Shown here piece after piece: positions 1-9,974 of a DNA stretch of 64,000 nucleotides. The number at the start of each line of letters is the position of its first letter. Position 1 is the first letter of the stretch. Origin of the DNA: Pyrenopolyporus hunteri. Its lineage: Eukaryota; Ascomycota; Sordariomycetes; Xylariales; Hypoxylaceae. Below the pieces are notes generated by a model. That model saw only the letters and a list, made by a program, of their open reading frames with translations, had not been told where the DNA came from and made no database searches. The position numbers were made by a program, and so were the translations under genes. The stretch lies in assembly GCA_902806595.1 (NCBI GenBank), contig CADCXC010000038.1, positions 4,216,001 to 4,280,000 of the forward strand, given 5' to 3'.

Positions 1-794
1 TCATGATTAGCGGCGAGGGCGCCAGGAAGAGTGTGAGACGTGTTACCGGCATTGCATGAACTCCTCATATAGGGAGCTGGAAAGGAAAGATTAGGGAGGC
101 ATAGTCCCCCTGACAGTGGTGTATGAGCCTTGGGGGTTGCTTGGGTAAATTAGCTATCGACTAGCATGTTGAGATGATCCGGTGTTCTGAGAATCAGATA
201 TGAGATACGGGTTAGCGAATGAGTGAATGATGGTGTAGATTAATAAAGTAAAATGGCCCATGAAAATACCTTTTGTGTTCAACTTTCCCTTGATATCGTC
301 GCGTTTGAGTGTGTATCGCGATTTTTATTCGGCCTCAGAGTCTGTGGATCGCAAGTCAAATTCTTAGAGCTCCCTAATTATCACAACAACTTTAGGAGGT
401 AAAAATATCTAAACAGGGATTCACCCTAAAGCCCTTAAGCATTTAGTAAACGATCTACATTCCCGCACGCGTATAGGAAAGGAGAAAGAGCCTGAAATGG
501 GCTCGCCAATATCGCAAGCTGCAGAGCATGCAGCTCGAGTCCAATTTTCTCAACTTGCACAAGGTATCATTGGTGCAGCGTGACGTCAATCTTTCTCCTC
601 ACGTTTCATAGAATTGGACCACGACACGCCGATATGGAACAAGACGGTTTAGATGCGTTAGGGTCTGATGATCATCCGCACAGGTAGAGCTTTCTTCAAC
701 TGATATTTCCCGAAATTACCCTCGTTCACCTCCTTGTTCAGCCGGTCGGAAGAAGAAAAAGTAGCAGAAGAAAGTAAACAATTCCGCGCGGACA
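1..794. other. Intergenic, upstream of GH2 gene
   Basis: No supported gene. Short open frames here show no recognisable motif. The last 100-200 bases are presumably the promoter and leader of the GH2 gene starting at 795, but I see no convincing core element. Confidence 0.6.
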
Positions 795-3351
795 ATGGCT
801 TACAACTCCAAAGACTTCTACCCACGGCCGGACTTCGTCCACGCCAACCACAGGTGGACGCCTCTCAACGACGGCTGGTCGATCCTCTTCGACGACGAGG
901 ACGTCGGGCTGCGGGAGGCGTGGCACATCAACGGGGTGCCGGACAAAGTGACCGTCACATCACCGCCTCCTACCTCCGCCGCCGAGGCGCAGAAGCTCGA
1001 CGCCTTCCCGGAGCTCAAGGAAAAGGGCTTCCACGCGGCGGAGGGCGGCGGGCCACGGGCCCGCGAGCACGCCAAGCGGCCCATCAACGTGCCCTTCGCG
1101 TTCCAGACGCCGGCCTCGGGCGTGCTGGACGACGGCGCGCACGAGGTGCTGTGGTACGAGCGGAACGTCGTGGACCCCCGCGGCCGCGCGGAGGTCGAGG
1201 CCGGGGACAGGGTGGTCGCGCGGTTCGGCGCGGTGGACTACGAGGTCGCGGTCTGGGCCGAGGGGTACCCCGTGGCGAAGCATACGGGCGGCCATGTCCC
1301 GTTCGAGGTGGATCTTACGGACGCCTTGACGAATGCTGGGCAGAATACGGGGAAGGGGGGGATTAGGATCGTTTTGAGGATTAGAGATTCCCCGCATGAT
1401 TTGGCGCAGCCGCGTGGTATGTATTGGAATATGTCTTATTTGTTACGTGGTCTTTGGATCTAGTTTTCTTGGGTTCGTATACAGAAGGGAATTGACGTTG
1501 AACAGGAAAGCAATACTGGGCGCCGAAGCCCGAGTCTATCTTCTACAAGCCGACTAGCGGGATATGGCAACCCGTCTGGCTGGAAGTTGTTCCGTCTACG
1601 CGAATTGGCGACAGCAGCTCGGGTACAGTCCTAAGGTCGAACAATATTTCCGAGGGTCTGCTTGAGGCAAGAGTAGCTGTCCTCGGCCGGAGAGCTGGTC
1701 ATGGCTACAGCGTTGAGATCGAGGGCAGCCTACACGGCCTTAGCATTGCTAAGAAGAAGGAGGATCTGCCTGGTGACAAGGACTATGTCTCGGTCAGCCT
1801 CGGCCTCTCGCTTAGCGACGAGCAGAAGTCAAAAGCACCAGAGTCTCTTGCCAAAGCAGCTCCCTACGATAATAGCGACTGTTGGCAGGGGAACGTGGCT
1901 CTATGGTCGCCAGATCACCCGACTTTGTACGACTTATCCATCCGTCTTTACGACTCTGACGGAAAACTCGTCGACGAAGTCAAGACGTACACCGGTTTCC
2001 GAAACATCGACTGGAACCGAGGCGACAGGACGCTCCGGCTGAACGGCAAGCCACTATTCCAAGCGCTCGTCCTCGACCAGGGGTACTGGCCCGAGACAGG
2101 ACTGACTCCCCCGTCTCCGGATAGTCTGCGGGTGGACATCGAGCTGTCGAAGAAAATGGGGTTCAACGGCTGCCGCAAGCACCAGAAGGTCGAGGACCCC
2201 GTCTTCCTGTACTGGGCCGATAAGCTAGGATACCTAGTCTGGGGCGAGATGGCGAATGCGTATGAGTTCAACGAAGACTATGCTGAGAGGTTCAGCCAGG
2301 AGTGGCTGGAGGCTGTGAAGAGAGACATTAATCACCCTTCGATTGTGACTTGGACCCCGGTAAATGGTACGTGCCTTTGAGAATGGGTGGTATACCCTAT
2401 TCCAGAAAATACCCAAAAGTTGTATTGCACTTCTGAATAGGAGGCTAACAGATCGCAGTATGTCACCACGTCTTTCATTCATATCTGCTCGCACTTCTCT
2501 TCCGCCCCGTGGGCCAATGTCCATGCTAAAACGTGAGTATCTTTAATTTTGGACGGGACTAACATGTCACAGGAGAGCTGGGCCTATCCCAACCTTAAAG
2601 ACAACATAGACCAGCGGAACCACATCCGCGCTCTTTACTACATGACGAAGTATGAAAACCCCCGACCAGACCTACCAAATTTAAATACTTACGATACATC
2701 CTAACACCACAGGACCCTCGACCCAACGCGCCCCATCAACGACAACTGCGGCTGGGAGCACGTGATCACGGACCTGAGCACCTTCCACGACTACTCGGAC
2801 GCGCCGGACCTATCGAAGACGTGCGCGACGCTGGACGGCATCCTCGGGAAGAAGCTCGCGGACCGCGACTTCTTCGTAGGGCCCGCGGCGCTGGCCGACG
2901 GGCGGACGGACCCCGGCGCAAAACATAGGGACGGCGCCCCGGTGATCTGCTCCGAGTTCGGCGGCGTCAATATAGCGCCGGCGAAGGGCGCGGAGGCCGG
3001 CGAGAGGGATTGGGGGTACACGACTGCGAGCGATCCGAGGGACCTGCTCAAGCGCTTTGAGGCGCTGTTGTTGGCTGTCGTGAAGGGGGGGCATTGCTGC
3101 GGGTTTGTGTATACGCAGTTGTAAGTTTTTCCCTGTTCCCTCTTGCTGGGTTGGAGGGAGGGAGTTAGTGGGTTAGTGGTGAGTTGTGAGTGGCTAATAA
3201 TACTCGGTTGGTTTGTAGGTCCGACATCGAGCAGGAGGTCAACGGCTTGTATTCGTTTGATAGGAGGGAGAAGATCCCGGCTGAGGAGGTTAGGAAGCTT
3301 ATTGAGGGTGCGAAGAAGATCTATTATGATAGTCTTCCGGAGGGGGTATAG
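795..3351 (+). CDS. Glycoside hydrolase family 2 protein
   Basis: Five coding exons: 795-1416, 1506-2365, 2573-2649, 2713-3120 and 3219-3351, giving about 699 residues. The order is GH2-like: an N-terminal sugar-binding jelly roll (residues about 1-235), an immunoglobulin-like domain (about 240-360), then a TIM barrel. The acid/base Glu is E495 in PVNESW and the nucleophile Glu is E601 in SEFGGVN, so both catalytic residues are present. The family includes beta-galactosidases, beta-glucuronidases and beta-mannosidases; I cannot assign the substrate. I see no clear signal peptide, so an intracellular enzyme is likely. The start ATG lies in a good context (ACAATGG) and opens the first domain. 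The first exon is much more GC-rich than the rest. The interval between exons 2 and 3 is not a simple intron but a nested stwintron, described separately; any single-intron model loses the catalytic Asn or shifts frame. Confidence 0.88.
2366..2572 (+). other. Stwintron, internal intron inside the donor
   Basis: An internal intron (2367-2458; GTACGT donor, GGCTAAC branch, GCAG acceptor) sits between the first and second base of an external intron's donor. Removing it joins G2366 to TATGT at 2459, creating a GTATGT donor. The external intron then runs to CACAG at 2572 with a GACTAAC branch near 2558-2564. Only this two-step removal joins AAT (Asn494) to GAG (Glu495) in frame. Removing 2367-2572 in one step puts exon 3 in the wrong frame with a quick stop. 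Using the GTAAAT donor at 2360 deletes Val-Asn. Confidence 0.85.
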
Positions 3352-3820
3352 GTTCTACGTCCTCCCTTGGGATATACGGAAATGGATAGATCATAGTGTT
3401 ACGCCCAAGCTCTGGAAGAGGAAGGCCTTACATTATCAATATAAGCAGCGGGCTCTTTAGAAGTGCCTCGAACAACACGCCGTCTTCGGATTAAAATATA
3501 CGTTGTCTAAATCTAAGAGACGCGTTCACGACGAGTTAGTTTTGTAGATGGTAAATCCCCATCCTGTGCTACGGTGAGATAAGAGTATCTAGGTACTCAA
3601 GTACCCCACATTCATGTACGCAATATATGCACGTACCTAGGTATCTGGTAAGAGGTCCACCTCGGCGCGGGGACGGAAGAATGATGGGGCGACCCAATGA
3701 CGGCAACATTATTTCTAAGGTACTTTAATCGACCTCAACCTCCGTCCAACATTTGCCGCCTTGGTAAAGATCCCATCTCGACTTTCTCCGATTTACCAAT
3801 TGGCCCTCCACACAACGCAG
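3352..3820. other. Intergenic, contains a TACCTAGGTA palindrome
   Basis: 3' flank of the GH2 gene and promoter of the complex I gene. It holds a GTACCTAGGTA-rich stretch, with the exact palindrome TACCTAGGTA at 3634-3643. No gene is supported. Confidence 0.6.
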
Positions 3821-5380
3821 ATGGCGTCGCTATATCGCATTGTCGGCTGCGGCGCCAGGCGTCTGCATTTCGCAAGGCCGGCAATACGCGCCTTTTCCCA
3901 ATCCGCCCTGCGAAAGGCCAGCGAAGTGCCCAACCAGCGCACCACCCTCCAACCCATCGATCCGAACTCCGTCGAGTCCTCAGATCCCCTCGGCATAGAG
4001 CGTACCGTTGCGACTGCGGATCAGGATAACGTGAGCGAACGAAAGATCCGCCACTATACCGTCAACTTCGGTCCCCAACATCCCGCCGCCCACGGTGTGC
4101 TGCGGTTGATTCTCGAGCTGAGTGGAGAGGAGATCATTCGAGCCGATCCCCATGTCGGGTTATTACACCGAGGAACGGAGAAGCTCATCGAGTACAAGAC
4201 ATACCTACAAGCCCTACCGTACTTTGACCGATTAGATTACGTGTCGATGATGACGAACGAGCAATGCTACTCCCTCGCCGTTGAGAAGTTACTGAACGTA
4301 GAAATCCCCGAGAGAGCCAAGTACATCCGAACGCTGTTTGGGGAGATTACTAGAATCCTAAATCACCTTATGTCAGTCCTATCACACGCCATGGACGTCG
4401 GCGCCCTGACACCCTTCTTATGGGGTTTCGAGGAACGAGAGAAGTTGATGGTACGTCCATCCCATTGATGCTACGAACTGCCTATCTGCTAGTTCTACCT
4501 CAAATGCGTTGAAACTAAAGCACAAAGCTAACTATGATCTTTTCTGCTCGTCGTAGGAATTCTACGAACGTGTCTCTGGAGCTCGTCTCCACGCCGCATA
4601 TGTTAGACCCGGTGGTGTGCACCAGGATCTCCCGGTTGGTCTCCTGGATGATATCTACCAATGGGCCACACAGTTCGGCGATCGAATCGATGAGACGGAA
4701 GAAATGCTGACGGATAATCGAATCTGGATCGAACGGTTGCGAGGTGTTGGTGTGGTTTCTGCCGAAGATGCTCTTAATCTCTCATTCACTGGCGTCATGT
4801 TGCGTGGCTCGGGTGTACCATGGGATGTCCGAAAGAGCCAGCCATACGATGCATACGATCAGGTTGAATTCGATGTCCCGGTTGGAATCAATGGTGACTG
4901 CTACGACCGGTACCTGTGCCGAATGGAGGAGTTCCGCCAGTCCCTCCGAATCATCCACCAATGTCTGAATAAGATGCCAGCTGGCCCGGTCCGAGTCGAG
5001 GACTACAAGGTGTCGCCGCCTCCTCGAGCGGCTATGAAAGAAAACATGGAAGCCCTTATCCACCACTTCCTCCTTTATACGAAAGGTTATTCTGTGCCTC
5101 CCGGAGAGACGTACTCAGCAATCGAAGCGCCAAAAGGAGAGATGGGTGTGTATGTGGTGAGTGATGGCAGTGAAAGGCCATACCGGTGCCACATCCGTGC
5201 CCCTGGTTTTGCCCACCTCGGTGGCTTCGACCACGTTGCGAGAGGACATCTGCTCGCCGATGCCGTAGCGGTAATCGGAACAATGGACCTGGTGTTCGGT
5301 AAGTAAAACATCTCTCAAAAGAATTATAAGGACAGGGTGATACTAACATTTATAACTTTGTAGGGGAGGTTGATAGGTAG
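3821..5380 (+). CDS. nuo-49: Complex I 49-kDa subunit (NDUFS2/NuoD type)
   Basis: Three exons: 3821-4450, 4557-5298 and 5364-5380, about 462 residues. It is a core peripheral-arm subunit of mitochondrial NADH:ubiquinone oxidoreductase and forms part of the quinone-binding chamber. The conserved GPQHPAAHG motif lies at residues 84-92, followed by the LLHRGTEKL and YFDRLDYVSMM blocks typical of the family. The protein ends in the invariant VFGEVDR, and the final GEVDR comes from a tiny last exon found only by splicing. The first roughly 70 residues are Arg/Ser/Ala-rich and lack acidic residues at the very start, fitting a mitochondrial presequence. The length fits fungal homologues. Upstream in-frame ATG at 3761 is possible, but 3821 opens a better presequence. 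Introns have GTACGT and GTAAGT donors and TAG acceptors. It converges with the gene ending at 5821. Confidence 0.95.
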
Positions 5381-5820
5381 TAATCTTATGCCCTTCAGGG
5401 GAAGGCCGAAATCAAATGAAAAAACAAACAAACGAAGGCATCCGGTGCGAATCATAGACGTCGTTTTCACGTGTACGATAGCCGACTGGGCCGTGGGCGA
5501 CATGCCCTGACATAATGCAGATAGCATCGAAGGCCATGCCTTAGTATAAATACCGAAACGAAATTCTCGTGAGACTCTTTTCTTTACCCTTTCCTCTTCC
5601 ATCTTTTCCGTCTTTTTTTCTGCTCTTAGTGTATCCCTTTCTTCCATATGACCACTGTCTTCCATGTAGTCCATTCCATCTCTTTTAATGAAGTTAGTCT
5701 TCTGCCGTGCTCGGACCAAGTAGCACGAGATAGTCTTACCTTAGTATTCGCGCGTGAAATCGGCGCGCAAATAACTACCAAAAAAATAGTCGTCGAGGGA
5801 TGTTTGGGTCGCCGACTTCC
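5381..5820. other. Intergenic between convergent genes
   Basis: 3' flanks of the complex I gene (+) and the Cys-motif gene (-). Open frames here are low-complexity and unsupported. Confidence 0.6.
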
Positions 5821-7449
5821 CTAGTGGGAGGCAGGGCGAGTACCCGAAGACGGGGGCGGATAGTAGAGCTCACAGTTCTCATACTCGGGCATGTGAGAGT
5901 CACCTTCTGGGCCGGCACCAATAGGTAGGCCGGCGATCGGCGTTCCGGTTCGGTCGTACCAGACAGTGTGACTCTCTGATAGGGGAGGGCTTGAGGGTTG
6001 GTTGGCCTGGGCCGCAGACGAGGATTCTGCCTGGGCCTGGGCTCGGGCGTGCGATTGCATCGGAGACTGCACCCTCGACGACCCGTGCGGGCTAAGCACC
6101 CAGTACGAGGGCTGGATAGATGTACCAGGGGTCGCCGACTCGGTGGGTCCAGGGTTGTACCAGGTCTGCTGAACGGTGTCGGCGACTTGGGGGTAGTACT
6201 GGGTCCCCTGATCCGCGCCGGGGACGTAACTGCTCAGGTATCCGCCTGAGCCGGGTCCGTGGTAAGAGTATTGGGTGGGGGGCACCGTGCTCATGTTGGG
6301 GATCACATTGCCGCCATAGGTGTACGGGGGCATGCCACCGGTACCGGCACCAGCACCAGCACTGCTGCTTCTGCTTCTGTTATTGTACGGGGGCTGATTC
6401 GGCGTCATCGTGTAGGACGCGCCTTCCTGGCCTCGGTTGCGGTTACCGGCCTGCCCCGCGTGCTGGTGCTCCTGCTGTCCGGTGTACCGCTCGAACTTCA
6501 TGTCGCACTTACACCGGCCCTCGCGGTGCAGCCGTGCGTGCTCGTGCGTCCACTCCGCGCCGTACAGGCTTCGCAGGCGCTGGCCCGGGTCGCCGAGGCG
6601 GCTCGACTCGCCGACTTCTTTGCCCTCCGGCACGGGTCCGAGCTTGGGCTGGCCCTGGGCCGGGGTAGACGAGGTTCGCCGACGCTGGCGGTTGCTGTAC
6701 TTTTTGTGACCGGGGGTCTGGGTTGTGTTGTCGGTGTTGGTGCTGTTGTTATTGTTATTATTGCTGTTGCTGTTGTTGTTCCCACCACCGCCGCCGCCAC
6801 CGCCACCACCCCGGCCTCGTCGGCTCGCTTTATACTTGCCTTTTCCCTTGTTGTTGTTGTTCTTCTCCCGCTCCTGTTGAGGACCCTGCTCCCGTTGAGG
6901 ACGCGGCTCGATTGGAGTGCGGCTGCCGCAGACAACGATTGGTGCTGCGCTGGCCTGGGTCGCCGACTGGCCCTGGCCCTGGCCCCAGTTCTGGGACGGC
7001 GTGAAGACCGTGGCCGACGGGGAGAAGGCGAAGTCTGAGGGGCCCGCCATTTGAGTATTTGTATTTGGGTATGTATTTGTGTTGGTGTAGGTGTTGATAT
7101 CGATACCGGTATAGGTATCGGTAAAGTTCTGAGTAGAACCCTCGGCTGTGTGGCTCCCGCCAGGGGCCTGGGCCATGAACACACGCGGGTGCTGGAGGTG
7201 GGGGAAGCGCAGGTCGCAGTTGCAGGCGCCACGCTCGTGCATGAAAAAGTGCTCGTACTCAAGGATGTCAGCGTGGCGACCGTGGAGGACACGCACGCAC
7301 GCGGGGCACATGGAGAGTGACAAGACGGGTCTGCAAGCTGGCCGAGGGCAGCTCGGGGCTTTGGCGAGCTGCGTGGTGAGAGGACACGGACGCTTCACCG
7401 GAATGCTGGTATGACCACAGGTGTAGCCGACGTACTCCATAAAGCACAT
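5821..7449 (-). CDS. Unrecognised Cys-motif, low-complexity protein
   Basis: A single open frame of about 542 residues. I start it at the ATG at 7449, which gives MCFMEYVGYTCGHTS; the frame runs further upstream but adds only unlikely sequence. The first 85 residues are Cys-rich (C2, C11, C22, C34, C39, C48, C51, C76, C78). The segment at residues 67-83 (HE, CNCD, RF) resembles one at 302-320 (HE, CKCD, KF), so a C-x-C-D module appears twice. Between and after them are low-complexity tracts: Thr/Asn repeats, a Lys/Arg-rich patch, ten Gly (about 214-223), poly-Asn, and a Ser/Pro/Tyr/Gln-rich C-terminal third. There is no signal peptide or membrane segment. The Cys pattern may bind metal, but I recognise no named domain. 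Long antisense frames (for example 6259-7038) mirror codon bias and are not counted as genes. Confidence 0.7.
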   Translation of the reverse strand: MCFMEYVGYTCGHTSIPVKRPCPLTTQLAKAPSCPRPACRPVLSLSMCPACVRVLHGRHADILEYEHFFMHERGACNCDLRFPHLQHPRVFMAQAPGGSHTAEGSTQNFTDTYTGIDINTYTNTNTYPNTNTQMAGPSDFAFSPSATVFTPSQNWGQGQGQSATQASAAPIVVCGSRTPIEPRPQREQGPQQEREKNNNNKGKGKYKASRRGRGGGGGGGGGGNNNSNSNNNNNNSTNTDNTTQTPGHKKYSNRQRRRTSSTPAQGQPKLGPVPEGKEVGESSRLGDPGQRLRSLYGAEWTHEHARLHREGRCKCDMKFERYTGQQEHQHAGQAGNRNRGQEGASYTMTPNQPPYNNRSRSSSAGAGAGTGGMPPYTYGGNVIPNMSTVPPTQYSYHGPGSGGYLSSYVPGADQGTQYYPQVADTVQQTWYNPGPTESATPGTSIQPSYWVLSPHGSSRVQSPMQSHARAQAQAESSSAAQANQPSSPPLSESHTVWYDRTGTPIAGLPIGAGPEGDSHMPEYENCELYYPPPSSGTRPASH

Positions 7450-9974
7450 GGCTGAAGCTAGCCTGGGCTTCCTAGCTTCCTTGAGAGGTGATTGAGATGG
7501 CGAAGTTGTTGGAGAGAGAGAGAGAAGAGTCAAGGGGATGTAGGTGCGAGTGTGCAGAGAGTGCAACTAAATATGGGGTGGTTAGTGCTGCTAGATATAG
7601 CACTATGGGTACCTGAGGGCAGGTGGTTGTACTTGTGCCAAGGTTTGCTGTGTGGGGGATGAAAGATGTAGAGGGGCGCAATCTCGGTATTGCAAGAGTG
7701 GGATCTGGAAGAGAACTTGGTCTGGTGAGAAGATCAGACTTGAGGCAGTCCGGGGTAGTCGCCGCCCAGAGTTGTTGTCCTAGTTGCAAAGTGGGCTAGG
7801 TTTGGTGAGTGCTAGGGTTCAAGTAGATGTCGTCGAAGAAAAGAAGTTGAAGAGAGAAAGTCGAAGAGATGATTTTAGAGAGAAGATATTTGAGAGAAGG
7901 TTGCGGAGAGAGGAAGTTGAAGGGAGGATGTGAAAAGGTGATATTGAAGGTGGGATGTTGGAGGGGTGGGTACTGGGGAGTGGTACCAGAGAGTAGGTAC
8001 TCCGGAGAGTAGGTGCCAGAGTGTAGGTACCAGAGTGTAGGTACAGAGAGAGGATGATATACAGAAGAGGTTAGGGTGAGGACGTTGAGGAAAAGGACGT
8101 TGCTAGGGGTGTGTTGGCTAGGGGGTATGGCCAAAGTCGGTGGGCCACGGGGGATAGGGTCCTTGCTGGGGGAGGAAGGAGTTTGCTTACCGGATATACG
8201 CGCCGATGGGATTTGCAATAGGCTTATTCAGGTAGTTTAGAGAATGTATTGTCACTGGAGCGCGGGGTGATAAATCGAATCTAGGTACTCAACCTTCTCG
8301 TTGTACCTATATTGCGTTTCTTAGGTAATGAAGGGGTGGCTATACCGGACGGCAACGGCGACCTATTTCGGTAGGTAGTCTACCCGTTAACAGGTGCAAA
8401 TTCTATGCGCTTTTCCGTATTTGGCTTTGAAGAGTGTGTACTATGGTGGGTAGACACTGTTTGAACCCAGGGGCGGCGCGAAATAATAAGAAAGCTCAGT
8501 CGCCGAATACGGTAAGGGGGTGTCTACCTTCGATTTAATGTAGCATGTGTGTGGTTCAACGCAAGAGTCCTACTGCCACTGCTGCCGCAACGGTCTTCTG
8601 AGTCTCCGGGGGAATATGGGAATCCACTTGCTTGGGCACCTGCCGATACGGTCTTTTATTGAACTACCACCAGCGAAAAAGGCGTGGATTATGGACTTGC
8701 CATAAGGCGAGGAAGACGATGGGAAAGTAGATAAGTAGACAGAGTGCTTCTCAAGCAAACCACTTCTAAGAGGTACCTCCGTCTGCTTAAACCCTTCTCG
8801 GCGTACAACTGCTGCTCATATGACGTGAATTTCATAAAGTAGGCCGCTGAAAAGGGGTAGCTCTGGCTCATCCCACAGCCTATCTTGTTACATGTCTTGT
8901 CCGAACTTCCGCCTAGGTGCTGGCGCCGACTGACTTGCTACACCGTGTTGTTTGTCTACGTACCCTAGACACCCACCAGACCGACTTTCTCGTCGTATCT
9001 TAGTAATGAGGACTACAGGCGATTACTTAAACAAATAGGTACATTCACGGACGTAATACAACGTACCTATTTAGGTTCTTTCGAGGACGTAGTGTAAAAA
9101 GGGGTTAGATCATCTGTTAGCCCCTGGGTCTCTAATTCCAGGGGGTGGGACGCATGTGCCAATTAGATTCTCCTAGGTAGTTTATTGTAGAGTACTTATA
9201 TAAGAGACGGCAGCTGGGCTTCTACTTGTTCAGTAACTAACATAAAAGGTCATGTGCGCGAGAAGTATGATTTGGGATGAGCAACTCTAGCCTGGAAGCA
9301 TGGTTCTATCAGTGCTAACGACTTAACGAGCTAAGATGATTCTTAGAGATGAGTAATAACTACCTGGTCGCTTAATACAAAGAGGCCTTATGATAAAAAG
9401 CCTTATATTGGATGTGTGAACATACCCGTCAGTGGCCTTTAGTGCCAGGTTTGTCATTAGTAAGAAAACGAGTTTGCGATTCTGCAGGGTAATATTTAGG
9501 CAGCTACTTCGAGCTTCTAAAACAGTCACGATGCCGACGCACATGTCAGAGTAATATGACTCCAGGATCTGTTTATTACTCTCTCTGCACGCCGCCCTCC
9601 CTCGCCCTTGACGTTGACCGCGGAATTAATAATATATAAAAGAAGATATGACAGTTTGGCGGTAACATGGCTCTATCGATTGCATCCGAACTCCCCCAAG
9701 GGTTTCCAGCATACCCTGCTTAAAAGTTAAAGTGAATCAATAATGGGCGCTACCTTATTTCTTTTGCACCAGATTTGTCCCTATTTATGGTAGTCGTTTA
9801 AGTTATCCTATTTCATAGGTAACCTTCTCTTCCCTTCAGAGAAATGCGAAAAATGTCCCAGGACTTACGATATTAGAACCGGGGATAAATTATGTAGTGA
9901 GGCTGCGGCTCAGTTCGATACCAGAAATGGCGTTGCGAGAGAGTGTCTTCTAGCAGGAACTTCTAAGGGTGGTT
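7450..9974. other. Intergenic, 2.5 kb
   Basis: Upstream of the Cys-motif gene, with purine-rich sequence on the + strand from 7500 to 8220 (pyrimidine-rich on the gene strand, as in fungal leaders). It holds a degenerate minisatellite at 7981-8055. The remainder, to the HET gene's 3' end, shows nothing I can call a gene. Confidence 0.6.
7981..8055. repeat. Degenerate minisatellite (GTAGGTACCAGA-like)
   Basis: Four to five imperfect copies of a 14-18 nt unit built on AGAGTGTAGGTACC occur head to tail. They lie in the leader or promoter side of the gene that starts at 7449. Confidence 0.6.

Noticed and set aside
2459..2532. Micro-exon between two GH2 introns
   Set aside because: The length fits the phase, but the frame carries an in-frame TAA; the stwintron model explains the sequence without it.
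6259..7038. Long open frame (259 codons) antisense to the Cys-motif gene
   Set aside because: Mirrors the codon bias and repeats of the gene on the minus strand; Val/Arg-rich with no domain.
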